A model generated the notes under the pieces. That model was not told the origin of the DNA and did not search any database. It saw only the letters and a program-made list of their open reading frames with translations. A stretch of DNA of 17,206 nucleotides from Basidiobolus heterosporus B8920 (lineage: Eukaryota; Basidiobolomycota; Basidiobolomycetes; Basidiobolales; Basidiobolaceae): positions 1-17,206 of the forward strand of contig JNET01029333.1 in NCBI GenBank assembly GCA_000697455.1, in the 5' to 3' direction. Positions 1 to 8,782 of the stretch are shown in pieces. Made by a program: the position numbers and the translations under genes. Each line of letters begins with the position of its first letter. The first letter of the stretch is position 1.

Positions 1-214
1 AGTTGCGCCTATTTCCTTCTTACACGTGCAAGCTGGCATGGCTATCCAAGAGCTCTCAGCAGGGAAAGAAGTGTCTTTGTTTAACGTAACCAGCATATTG
101 ACCATTACCGTCGCTGCAGCACTCTCGTTGGTGCCTATCATCTATCACAAGAAAAATCCTGACGTTATGTCTACCACATCCAAATCCGAAACAACACCTT
201 TACTTCCCATCTGA
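1..214 (+). CDS. TMEM41-like VTT-domain membrane protein, C-terminal exon (partial)
   Basis: This is the 3' end of a gene that begins outside the window. The open frame runs from base 2 to the stop ending at 214. It opens with a VAPISFLHVQAG stretch, followed by an ELSAGKE segment, a hydrophobic membrane span and a lysine-rich end (HKKNP), then a short polar tail. This order matches the C-terminus of the TMEM41/VTT family, where human TMEM41B has a GVAPPSF...AG...L...GE pattern and ends in a membrane span plus lysines. Family members are endoplasmic reticulum phospholipid scramblases involved in autophagosome and lipoprotein formation; that role is inferred here from similarity. The gene is convergent with the uL15m gene. 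Only about 70 residues are visible, so the exact subfamily (TMEM41 versus TVP38/TMEM64) is uncertain. Confidence 0.78.
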   Translation, partial: VAPISFLHVQAGMAIQELSAGKEVSLFNVTSILTITVAAALSLVPIIYHKKNPDVMSTTSKSETTPLLPI

Positions 215-628
215 TACCCAACAATCTCATCGTGGTGACATCCAAGAAATTGTCACCATTGCCTTGTCTGTTGATATTACCAATTTTAATGTTTTTACCT
301 ACTTTTCCCCTTTTCATTACCCAGTTTATGTAAATATGTATCAGTTGAAGTTTTCCCATAGAAACCAATCTATCATGACAGGAATAAACTATGAACATTC
401 CTACTCGATCTATTATTCGTTGAAGGGAAACAAAGGGGTGAGGGGTTCTGGTGTATCCAAAGTTAGCTACACGGATTTCTTGGCGTTGTTATGATTCTAG
501 AGGGGTATTGGTCTAGATTGTTTCCTTAACTCATGTTGAGTATTGATTAAGAATTGGTGAAATCACTGTTTATTAAGAGATGACGCTTTAAGAAGAAATG
601 AGTATAAGTTGGTGGGTAATGCAATGGT
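215..628. other. Convergent 3' spacer
   Basis: This AT-rich spacer lies between the 3' ends of the TMEM41-like gene (+) and the uL15m gene (-). An AATAAA-type polyadenylation signal occurs at about 382-387 on the + strand. The short open frames on both strands look like chance. I see no RNA gene or repeat. Confidence 0.6.
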
Positions 629-1655
629 CTAGGCGGAATTGGTGGTTTGACTTTCAGTTGCCAAGAATCCACGATTCTTAGGATCCGAATACCAAGCTGA
701 AGAATAATCGACAAGTCAGTTTCAATGATAATGATGGTTGAAGTGGAAGATACTTACCAATATCTCTCTTCTTAGTAGGCAAGGCAAGCTTAGGCTGGAT
801 AAAGAATCGGGCTGGTGATAGGATACTCTGAAGTCCAACAGAGTTGTAGTAGACGCAGGTAACCTTACCACCCATACGTTCAATCTGCTTCATAGCTTTC
901 TGGGATGCACGAGAAACCTCTAAATCTATTTTGTGTTTGAATCCGCTTGAACCCTTGAATATTTATATGGTTATTAAGTGAAATCTGGCTGATTCGGAGA
1001 TACATTAAACACATACATTGCCCAGTAGCTTGACGCCATCCTTAACTCCTTTGACAAGCCCGGCGACCTTTAATTCTCGCATGGTTATCTTTTGAGTAGG
1101 GTCAATACGACCAGTCTCGATCCAACGCCCAAGCTGATCGAGGTTTACTTCGGTATATTCTTTGCCGTGGCTAACAATAAGTAATGGGTTAAATAAAAGC
1201 CCAAACAACTTTCAAAGGAATGTAAAGTGCTTACACATTGGTAAAGCCTCGTTTAGGGAAACGTTGCATTATGGGGGTTTGACCACCTTCAAAACCAGGA
1301 GTGGGCTTCCCATTACCTGCGCGAGATTTTTGACCTTTGTGACCACGACCTGAAGTTTTACCTTTGCCTGAGCCAGGACCACGTCCTAAACGTTTAGCCT
1401 TTGTGGTAGATATTCATAAGCAACAAGTCGAAATAAAACCTGGTGGTAAAATAAAAGTTATACTTGAGATTTGGATCCTGGGTTATCCTTTAAAGAACTC
1501 AAACCAATCAGTTCTTTAGGTGGGATAACGCGAGCAGTAATAGATACATTGCGTGCACCAAGTATGGCAGTAGGTTTTGCCACACTAGCACCAAGAATAA
1601 GCGCAGAAGGTTGGATACGCCTGACTATTTGGAAAGTGGTAAGGAATCGAGTCAT
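629..1655 (-). CDS. MRPL10: Mitochondrial large-subunit ribosomal protein uL15m
   Basis: Five exons read on the minus strand: 1464-1655, 1235-1398, 1017-1170, 758-953 and 629-696. Together they give 257 residues, and all junction phases agree. The introns are 61-65 nt and start GTATAA, GTAAGC, GTATGT and GTAAGT. The product starts with a basic, hydroxylated presequence ([15 protein letters not shown]) expected to target mitochondria. It then shows the L15 signature: KRLGRG, the glycine-rich [17 protein letters not shown] loop, GFEGGQTP and FPKRGF. A second half ([34 protein letters not shown]) and a SDPKNRGFL end match mitochondrial L15 (yeast Mrpl10, human MRPL15). The protein binds 23S-like rRNA in the mitochondrial 54S/39S subunit. 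The ATG at 1655 is the first in the frame and precedes a good presequence. The symbol follows yeast nomenclature. Confidence 0.95.
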
Positions 1656-1810
1656 ACTGCACTACAGGCTAAAGAGAAAATTGAAAATATATCACGGCTG
1701 CCAAGCGTTAAAGCCCAAAAGTAGAAGAAATTTTATTGACCACTAGCATCAAGTTTCCCTATAGATGGAATAAGTTAATTCAATAATCGCTGGCATAATC
1801 ATTTGTAGGG

Positions 1811-1818
1811 TATATAAT
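1811..1818 (+). promoter_or_regulatory. TATA box of the Pol III-type RNA gene
   Basis: TATATAAT lies about 30 bases before the predicted start of the leader RNA (around 1840-1846) and 35 bases before the A box. Yeast Pol III genes with internal A/B boxes, such as SNR52, SCR1 and SNR6, often also carry an upstream TATA element. That it drives this gene is inferred. Confidence 0.5.
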
Positions 1819-1844
1819 TTAACTAATCGTCTACCTTTCAAGTT

Positions 1845-1930
1845 AGCCAAAATGGCGCATTGGAATCTCCGTAGTTAAGGAATCCGATGGTCGATGGTTC
1901 GAATCCATCAAAGGCTTGACTTTCTCTAAG
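1845..1930 (+). ncRNA. tRNA-like Pol III leader with A box and B box
   Basis: A B box that fits the consensus perfectly (GGTTCGAATCC, 1896-1906) sits inside a T-arm-like hairpin, GATGG/CCATC (1893-1909). An A-box-like TGGCGCATTGG lies at 1853-1863, with one departure from consensus. AGCC at about 1845 can pair with GGCT at about 1912-1916, like the outer part of an acceptor stem. However, I cannot fold a D arm or an anticodon arm, so I do not call a functional tRNA. The arrangement resembles the non-tRNA leaders of yeast RPR1 and SNR52, which recruit TFIIIC and are then removed. A decayed tRNA fused to the downstream snoRNA is the alternative origin. Confidence 0.6.
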
Positions 1931-2066
1931 AAGGATAACGGTGATGAAAAGTTACAATTGTCGGTCAGATGACTGAGGACCCTCCTAGATACCTAGGGGT
2001 GAACCCACCTCGGTGCTGGCTATCGTGGCATTAAATTCGCACTCTAAGCGCGTCTGAGTTATCCTT
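1931..2066 (+). ncRNA. C/D box snoRNA, apparently transcribed by RNA polymerase III
   Basis: The ends form a perfect 9-bp terminal stem, AAGGATAAC (1931-1939) with GTTATCCTT (2058-2066). One base after the 5' strand is a perfect box C, GTGATGA (1941-1947). Box D, CTGA (2054-2057), directly abuts the 3' strand. This is the standard kink-turn layout, with the same stem-G-box C spacing as I recall for yeast U14. A CTGA at 1973-1976 could be box D'. The middle can fold into a hairpin: GTCAG/CTGGC, CTGAGG/CCTCGG and CTCCTAG/CTAGGGG around an ATAC loop. At 136 nt it is longer than an average C/D RNA. The probable guide next to box D includes TTCGCACTCTAAGCG. I did not recognise its rRNA or snRNA target, nor an identity with U3, U8, U13 or U14. 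The predicted partners are Nop1, Nop56, Nop58 and Snu13. Confidence 0.72.
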
Positions 2067-2069
2067 TTT
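2065..2069 (+). terminator. Pol III T-run terminator
   Basis: Five consecutive T residues overlap the end of the snoRNA terminal stem. This is what a Pol III transcript needs to end there, and it agrees with the A/B boxes upstream. Confidence 0.55.
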
Positions 2070-2070
2070 A

Positions 2071-2462
2071 ACATTGCGAATCGTAGGTTACCTCAACAAA
2101 GTACTCGATATCTCTTGAATAACCATATGATGCTCAGTCAACCTGAATTTCTGTTCTAATAGTCCACTGTGATCAGGGAAATGTGCTGAATTCACCATGA
2201 GGTTATCTTGGCTATACTGGATACACCTAAATTTAGGAATCACCCAGATTTATTTGGTTATTTAATTATTACTCTATTTAATGATGCCCTGTAATTGGAA
2301 TCATGATTATTCAACTATCCCTCGTTCAAAGCCACAAAACCCAACTTGGCGAACGACTCATATTTTGCCTTTACTTTCTAAGGTACTATCTGAAGTAAAA
2401 TTGTGTTTACCACACTTTAAAACCCAACCTCAACTATATTATCAAATAGTTCTTCACCTTGA
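2071..2462 (+). other. Spacer and 5' region of the C2-domain gene
   Basis: This stretch holds the upstream region of the C2 gene. It contains a weak C/D-RNA-like fold at 2119-2206 (see findings). It also contains a 61-codon open frame from ATG 2281 whose stop overlaps the C2 start codon (ATGA at 2463-2466). That frame has no recognisable protein character and is treated as a possible upstream ORF, not a gene. Confidence 0.4.
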
Positions 2463-4172
2463 ATGAGTCATTCAGTATCCGCCATCAAAATCGAGGTTAT
2501 CCAAGCTCGCAACCTGACCCCAAAAGACCGTAACGGGCTTTCGGATCCATTTGTGGTGATTAAGATTTTAAACAAAAAGAAGTCCTCGAAAGTCATCTCG
2601 AAAAGTTTAAACCCAGTATGGAACTTCTCATATGAATACAAAGTCAATATGCGTTCACCTCCAAAGTTTTTACAACTTGTTTGTTGGGACAGTGATTTCC
2701 TTGGACGAGACTTTATGGGTCAGCTAACTCTCTCTTTTCGAGAATTCTTTTTGGATGGTGTACCTATTGCTTTTGACCCAAGTAGAAAGAGAACCGCTTG
2801 GTATCCGCTTCAACAAAAAAGCAGTAAAGACCAGATTAGTGGTGAGGTAGAGTTAAATCTCGGTTTTATTCTCACTTCTTCTTCTACTCGTCCACAAGAT
2901 TGGGCCCCCGTATATGAAGCTCTTGTTGGAAAAGCCCCTTCTTTCACATCAAACCAGGGGGCCGTAGAGAACTTTGATGCTCTATCTGGCTCTGAGTCTG
3001 AGGACGAACAGCCTTCTCCAAATGGACAGTCTCAACTTCCTCCAGCTAATCTAGCCAATACTTATCCACCTAAACCTGTACAAAATCAAGGATTGTACCC
3101 CGCTAGTGGTAATGGTAGTTATCCCCCTCAAAGGGTTCCATCCCCTAGCGGCACTTCATCTGGTTACCCACCACAAAGTGGCCCCACACCTTCACAAGGT
3201 AGTGGCTACCCTCCTCAAAGAGTTCCTTCGCCTAGTTCGGGCTACCCACCTCAAGGTAGCGCTTATCCGCCCAAAAGAAATGATAATCAATATCCTCCTC
3301 AGAGAAGTGATGCTGGTTACCCTCCTGCCAGAAATCCTGCAGGCTATCCGCCGACAAAAAGTGATACCGGTTATCCCCCTCAACAGGGTGCAGGATATCC
3401 AAAAGCGTATGCGAACTATCTACCCCAACAAAGTGGGGCGTACCCACCTAATAAGAATGTTGGCGGTTATCCCCCTCAGGAAGGGGATATTTATCCACCG
3501 CCAAAAAGCGAATCACATCCTCCTACTAAAGGTAGTTCCGGTTATCCACCTCAGCAAGGAGAAGCCTACCCCCCTTCTAAGAGCACTGGTAGTTATCCAC
3601 CACAGCAGGGTGCCCCCTACCCACCTACTCAAGGCGGTTCTGGATATCCACCTCGACAAGGTGAGGGTTACCCTCCCCCCAAGAATAGTGGTGGTTATCC
3701 ACCACAACAGAGAGTGCCCTATCCACCGACCAAAACCGATACTGGGTATCCTCCTAAGCAAGGAGAAGGTTACCCTCCTAAAAGTGCAAGTGGTTATCCT
3801 CCACAACAGAGTGCCCCCTATCCACCAACCAAAACTGATACTGGGTATCCACCACAAACAGGTGAGGTCTATCCTCCAAAAAAGTCTGGTGGTTATCCCC
3901 CACAGCAAAGTGCACCCTACCCACCTACCAAAACCGATACTAGATACCCACCACAGCAAGGGGAAGGTTACCCTCCTAAGAGTAGTGGTTATCCACCACA
4001 GGGTACGCCTTATCCACCAAGCAAAACCGATACTGGCTATCCTCCCAAAAGTACCAGTGGCTATCCCCCACAAGCAACACCCTATCCACCAAGCAAAGCT
4101 GATACTGGATATTTACCAAGCAACAATGGATGCTATCCTCCTGAAGGTAGTTCTGCACATCCTCCGAAGTAA
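2463..4172 (+). CDS. C2-domain protein with long GYPP-repeat tail
   Basis: A single-exon frame of 569 residues. Residues 5-135 form one C2 domain. It carries the loop RNGLSDPFV, the strand SLNPVWNFS and the loop CWDSDFLGRDFMG. All five canonical calcium-ligand aspartates are present (D22, D28, D76, D78, D83), so calcium-dependent binding to acidic phospholipids is likely. An acidic, serine-rich hinge (about 170-185) follows. From about residue 195 to the end comes a proline/tyrosine repeat tail of YPP units. From about residue 410 it settles into a unit of about 32 residues containing PYPPTKTDTGYPP. Similar GYPPQ tails occur in annexins, rhodopsins and other membrane-associated proteins, where they mediate weak self-association. 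The layout also recalls the cytokinesis proteins Fic1/Inn1 (C2 plus proline-rich tail), but I do not claim orthology. The exact function is unknown. Confidence 0.88.
   Translation: MSHSVSAIKIEVIQARNLTPKDRNGLSDPFVVIKILNKKKSSKVISKSLNPVWNFSYEYKVNMRSPPKFLQLVCWDSDFLGRDFMGQLTLSFREFFLDGVPIAFDPSRKRTAWYPLQQKSSKDQISGEVELNLGFILTSSSTRPQDWAPVYEALVGKAPSFTSNQGAVENFDALSGSESEDEQPSPNGQSQLPPANLANTYPPKPVQNQGLYPASGNGSYPPQRVPSPSGTSSGYPPQSGPTPSQGSGYPPQRVPSPSSGYPPQGSAYPPKRNDNQYPPQRSDAGYPPARNPAGYPPTKSDTGYPPQQGAGYPKAYANYLPQQSGAYPPNKNVGGYPPQEGDIYPPPKSESHPPTKGSSGYPPQQGEAYPPSKSTGSYPPQQGAPYPPTQGGSGYPPRQGEGYPPPKNSGGYPPQQRVPYPPTKTDTGYPPKQGEGYPPKSASGYPPQQSAPYPPTKTDTGYPPQTGEVYPPKKSGGYPPQQSAPYPPTKTDTRYPPQQGEGYPPKSSGYPPQGTPYPPSKTDTGYPPKSTSGYPPQATPYPPSKADTGYLPSNNGCYPPEGSSAHPPK
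3060..4170 (+). repeat. Coding tandem repeat (YPP units) in the C2 gene
   Basis: Degenerate repeats encode YPP every 8-12 codons. Over about 3690-4110 a higher-order unit of roughly 70-100 bases recurs about five times. It encodes GYPPQ, PYPP(T/S)K(T/A)DT and GYPP in order. The units differ by synonymous and conservative changes, so they are not very recent copies. The repeats also keep other frames open on both strands (for example + 3106-4233 and - 3513-4073). I take those frames to be artefacts. Confidence 0.85.
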
Positions 4173-4820
4173 GAATATAACATATGCACACTTGAAACCG
4201 GCACTACCAGCAAAAATCAATGGAGTTAAATGAAGCCCCATCATCGTTTTATATCCTTAATATATGTGCTTTTCTATCAAGCAAATTCCAAGTAACTTCG
4301 ATTCTTCGTAAAATTTCATTGCATATCTATTTCTTAATAAACAAACCCTGTCACAAGACATGCCTTCATGAGTGGCCTATCATATATATATACAAAAAGT
4401 ACACGCAGGTACAGGCACAAGTACAGATGCAGACACAGAGATAGAGACAGATATCGGTACCATCACCAGCACAGACACTGACGCATATACACTATATGAG
4501 CACTTGGGTGTAAGGATTGAATGATTCAATGAATGTAAATGGATTTCATCCCATCACGAACCTGGTAGAAAACCGGCCGAATGAAGCCGAAGTCATAAGG
4601 ATAAGGATTCGGATGAAAACAATAGGTGGATTTTCAAGAAATCTATGAATGATGACGTGACCGAATGAACTCGGGGTATCTCTCAAGGATAGGAAGTTGG
4701 GAGTTTTAGGAAACCTGAAGGAGAGATAATTGTTGCATATCTAAGAAGTAACTGAATTTTTTTACTTCATAAAACCAGTTATTCAAGGGAAGTGCACGTT
4801 TTCTACTTGACTTGATTGGA
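4173..4820. other. Spacer between the C2 gene and NSF
   Basis: Non-coding. It holds a short AT dinucleotide tract (about 4381-4392), then a degenerate purine/ACA-rich run at about 4397-4460 built of ACAGGC/ACAAGT/ACAGAT-like hexamers. The rest is presumably the 3' region of the C2 gene and the NSF promoter. No RNA gene is recognised. Confidence 0.5.
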
Positions 4821-7555
4821 ATGGATTCGTTTAGAAAACCTTTTTCTGGAACTGGAAGTCCTTATCGTTCTCCTACACCACAAGCTACTAACGGGGGTAG
4901 CTTTAAGGTGGCGAAATGTCCTAGTGATGCTTTGGCTTTGACAAACTTACTCGTTGTTAATCCTAAAGATTTCGACCCTTCTACTCGTTACATTTCTCTG
5001 AACGACCAATTCGTATTTACTCTCCAGTTAGTTTATTATCTTATTTGAATATTTATTGAGTACTATGAGTATGTTGGTGTGAGCCAAAAGGATATTAATG
5101 TGCTCTTATAATTGCTTTTGTTCCTAGTTTTGACAATAGCTTTCCATCTGGCCAAATTGGTACTACCTTGTTCCATAGACGTTGGGCATCACTTTCTTTG
5201 AACCAGGAGGTTTTCATACAGCCTTATGATCCACTCTCTGAAGGAGTCAATGTTTATTTGGGTAGTCTTAATTTAGAAGTAAGCCTCTATCTAGACCGTT
5301 GTCTCTTGTAGACACTTTGTGTTTCGGATACTAAAGGTCCTCTGACAATTTATTAGGTCAAATTCCTACGACGTGGCTTCGAAGTCAACAAGGAATTCGA
5401 TACTGAAGAGATGGGTCATGTTTTTACTCAAGTAATTAGTCTTCATCTGAATATACAAATAAGCCAACTGTTCCCTAAACCTGCTCTTTCTTCACAAACA
5501 GTCTTTTGGAAACCAAGTGTTTACCCGGGGTCAACAGCTAGTTTTTGATTTCCATGGCTTGACTCTTCAAGTTCAAGTGTTGGATTTGGAAGTGGCTGAG
5601 CTCGAAAGCTTGCGTTCAGGGCAAACTCAGCAAAAGGATGATGGTATGTGGTTCGAGGATATCCTTTTAACAAAGAAAATCTCCAGACACTGATATCAAT
5701 CTACATCAGCACCTCCTTCTAATCACCAAAACCGAGGCATTTTAATGCAACAAACCTTAGTGCAGTTCACTAAGGCCCAGGATTGTACCATTCGCTTAAA
5801 GGGAACATCTAGAAGGTTTGTATTGAAAGGTGTTATACAAACGTAGCGAGCTTGTATTGACAACGGTTTCTTTATCTAGTTCCAGAGCTAATGCTATCAT
5901 TCAACCTAATTTTAAGTTCGAAGATATGGGTATTGGCGGCTTGGATTCAGAGTTCAGTGGGATCTTCCGTAGAGCATTTGCTTCGCGCATATTTCCCCCA
6001 TCGATTGTCGAGAAATTGGGGATTCAGCACGTCAAAGGTAAACCAGTCTTAGGATGCAGAACGCCAGTTAGGACTCGAAGCTAAGGTTCAACAATATTTA
6101 GGTATTTTGTTGTACGGACCACCCGGTACTGGTAAAACATTGATGGCTCGTCAAATCGGTAAAATGTTGAACGCTAGAGAACCCAAGATCGTCAATGGGC
6201 CTGAAGTATTGAACAAATATGTCGGTCAGTCCGAAGAGAATATCCGTAAGCTTTTTACAGAGGCGGAGCAAGAATACAAAGCCAAAGGGGATGAGAGCTC
6301 ACTTCACATCATCATTTTCGATGAACTCGATGCCATTTGTAAGCAGCGTGGTGGTAAGAACGACGGAACTGGAGTTGGGGACTCAGTTGTCAATCAATTG
6401 CTTGCCAAGATGGACGGTGTGGAGCAGCTAAACAACATCCTAATCATTGGTATGACCAATCGTCTGGACATGATCGATGAGGCTTTGCTGCGTCCTGGAC
6501 GTTTGGAGGTGCACATGGAAATTGGCCTACCAGACGAGAAAGGCAGATTCCAAATCTTGAAGATTCACACTAGCAAGATGCGACAACACGATATCATGGG
6601 CGACGATGTGGATATCGAAGAGCTAGCGAAACTGACCAAAAACTTCAGTGGTGCGGAGATTGCTGGTTTAATCAAAAGTGCATCGTCTTTCGCGTTCAAC
6701 AGACATGTCAAGGTTGGGACGTTGGCCGGCGTTGCTCCCGATGTCGAGAACATGAAGGTGATGAGGGACGATTTCCTAAATGGCTTAGAGGAAGTCAGAC
6801 CAGCATTCGGTATCTCTGACACTGAGCTTCAGCAATGTGTCCAAAACCACATTATCCCATTCGCTCCACACGTGGACAGAATCTTATCCGATGGGCAGCT
6901 GTTTGTTGAGCAGGTCAAACGCAGTGAGCGCACTCCTTTGGTTAGCTTGCTGCTACACGGCCCACCAGGAAGTGGCAAGACTGCTTTGGCTGCCACCATT
7001 GCGATGGGTAGTGAGTTTCCGTTTATCAAATTGATTTCCCCCGAGTCTATGGTGGGTTATTCTGAGAATGCCAAGATGACCGCCATTAGCAAAATCTTCA
7101 ACGACTCCTACAGGTCTCCATTCAGTGTCATTGTAATTGACAATCTCGAGCGTCTCTTGGATTGGGTGCCGATTGGGCCACGCTTCTCCAACTCTGTATT
7201 CCAAACCTTGATGGTGCTCCTCAAAAAGAGACCACCAAAGGATCGTAAACTTTTGATTATTGCCACTGCTAGTCAACGCTCCATCTTGCAGCAGATGGAC
7301 ATGATTGACGCGTTCAATGCCGACATCTATGTGCCCAACATCACTGATCTTTCTGCCGTCGATATAGTCCTCAAGGAATTAGCATTGTTCAATGAGCAAG
7401 AACACCAAGCCGCATTAAGCTCGCTTCAACGAGAACTCCAGACTCAGAACATATCGATTGGTATCAAGAAACTCCTGAATGTCATTGAAATGGCACGCCA
7501 AGACGTTGATAAAGTGGATAAATTAGTGGCCACTATGGCCGGGCTTGGATTATAA
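4821..7555 (+). CDS. SEC18: N-ethylmaleimide-sensitive factor, SNARE-disassembly AAA+ ATPase
   Basis: Seven exons: 4821-5026, 5128-5278, 5357-5431, 5502-5643, 5710-5815, 5880-6037 and 6102-7555. They give 763 residues, with all phases consistent and introns of 64-101 nt. The N domain (about 1-210) includes the [20 protein letters not shown] and KGTS segments. D1 begins near [10 protein letters not shown] and has Walker A GPPGTGKT (285-292), Walker [16 protein letters not shown] (349-363) and arginine fingers in LLRPGR (R410, R413). D2 has Walker A GPPGSGKT (566-573) and [23 protein letters not shown] works as a hexamer with alpha-SNAP (Sec17) to pull apart cis-SNARE complexes after membrane fusion. 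The length matches the family, and the D2 Asp-Asn pair is as in yeast Sec18. The start is the first ATG of the frame at 4821. The gene converges on CFAP410, with about 200 bases between their stops. Confidence 0.97.
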
Positions 7556-7757
7556 TCACCTTCACAATATTTGTATTTGTTAACACGTAGTTTGTCGTAA
7601 CCTATTTTATTTCGGTTTTCAGTTGACTTGCACTTCATTTTACGGGCTTCATATGCTCTTACAGATGAATAATTATCGACTGTGTATTTTAGTCTACTTC
7701 TCATATTTCTTTTGGTACAAGAATTCTAAAATGAAACATTCGGAAGCACACTTTTGG

Positions 7758-8782
7758 TTAACTGGAAGTCATGTATTTCTCAAGAATTTGATGGATTAAA
7801 CGTATTTCTTCTATGCCAAGTTCACGCAATAGAAGTAAGATAGACAACACGACACTCAGCTGGTTGGACTTCTGGAAATAAATAAACATTCAATTAACGC
7901 ATTGTACAACATGTTGGCCACTACTTGAATACGTAACACCAAACTTACCTTTCTTGTAGTCTTACCGGCTGGCTGAGGCTAAATAAAGTGGCTGACCGTA
8001 AATACCAAATATTCCAGAAGCAAACTGGAAAGTGTGCGTTTTGACTAACCTTGGGGAACACCTCATCTGTTTGAACAGCAACTGATCGGCTATCTGCAGA
8101 TACACGAGCGACTTGTTGTTTGAGTGACGAGTCATCTTCACCGGGTAAATCACGAAAATCTGTAGCTAACTTTGTATCCTTCTTTATCGGCTCGTCACGC
8201 TTTATGCGTATCTTAGGAGATGCCAAGATAGAGTTGCGTTGAGTACCTGCATATTAAACAGGGTTAGAATAGATTATGTAACTTTATTAGAATACATACT
8301 AGCACACTCTTATTATCCAACTTTTGTAACCAAGGTAATCGATGTATTATGAGGTCAGGATATTGGGCTTCTTTGACACATGGATTTTCAGTTAACCAGA
8401 GAATACGCAATGCAGTTAATTGATGAATCTCCTTCAAGTCAGATAATCCCAATGAGTTTCTACGTAGGTAAAGTTCACATAGCTTACGGCAATGATGGAG
8501 TGGTCTGATGGACGTCACTTGGTTGACGCTATATAGCAACACTCTGTAAACAATTGGTTGAGAAAATCCATGTTGATAGCACTTGCCTCAAGTCCAACAC
8601 CTCCAAGTTCACCGCTTTCTTCAATATGCTGATATCTTTCAGACCTAGCCCCCTTCGGGTGCCATTAGTGGACCGTTTAAACTCGTTAAGGTTAAGTTGT
8701 TTTACCATAAGTTCAATACTCGTATATCGCTGAGTCTCTTCGCACCGGATTTCTTCAGGACAAACGACTCAGTCAAGATCAT
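7758..8782 (-). CDS. CFAP410: CFAP410/C21orf2-like leucine-rich-repeat ciliary protein
   Basis: Six exons on the minus strand: 8706-8782, 8587-8652, about 8296-8528, about 8050-8246, 7949-7978 and 7758-7871 (about 238 residues). The N-terminal leucine-rich repeats read LNLWGLGLKDISI, LEVLDLSVNQVTSI, CELYLRRNSL and RILWLTENPC, then LPWLQKLDN. This order and wording match human C21orf2 (LNCWG, SVNSIS, ELYLRRN, VLWLAENPC, LPRLQKLDN). A charged linker follows, then the conserved C-terminal helix (LSILLLLRELGIEEI). The family acts at the basal body/cilium with NEK1 and in centrosome function. Intron 2 (8529-8586) is GC-AG with a perfect AG/GCAAGT donor. The exon 3/4 join is uncertain. One choice is the GTATTC donor at 8295 with the acceptor before 8246. 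The other is the stronger GTATGT donor at 8299 with an acceptor before 8211, giving about 225 residues. Confidence 0.87.

Noticed and set aside
1846-1918. Complete tRNA gene
   Set aside because: The B box and T arm are good, but no paired D arm or anticodon arm can be formed and the acceptor stem pairs only partly.
1845-2069. SRP (7SL) RNA or RNase P RNA with internal A/B boxes
   Set aside because: A GGGGTGAACC piece recalls SRP RNA, but the conserved helix 8 loop sequences and RNase P core motifs are absent. The C/D terminal stem explains the ends better.
3106-4233. 375-codon open frame overlapping the C2 gene in another frame, and a 186-codon frame on the opposite strand
   Set aside because: Both are by-products of the YPP repeat, which contains no stop in those frames. 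The C2 domain and natural composition are only in the 2463-4172 frame.
4650-4730. C/D RNA candidate (ATGATGA then CTGA about 60 bases on)
   Set aside because: The bases flanking the two boxes do not form a terminal stem.
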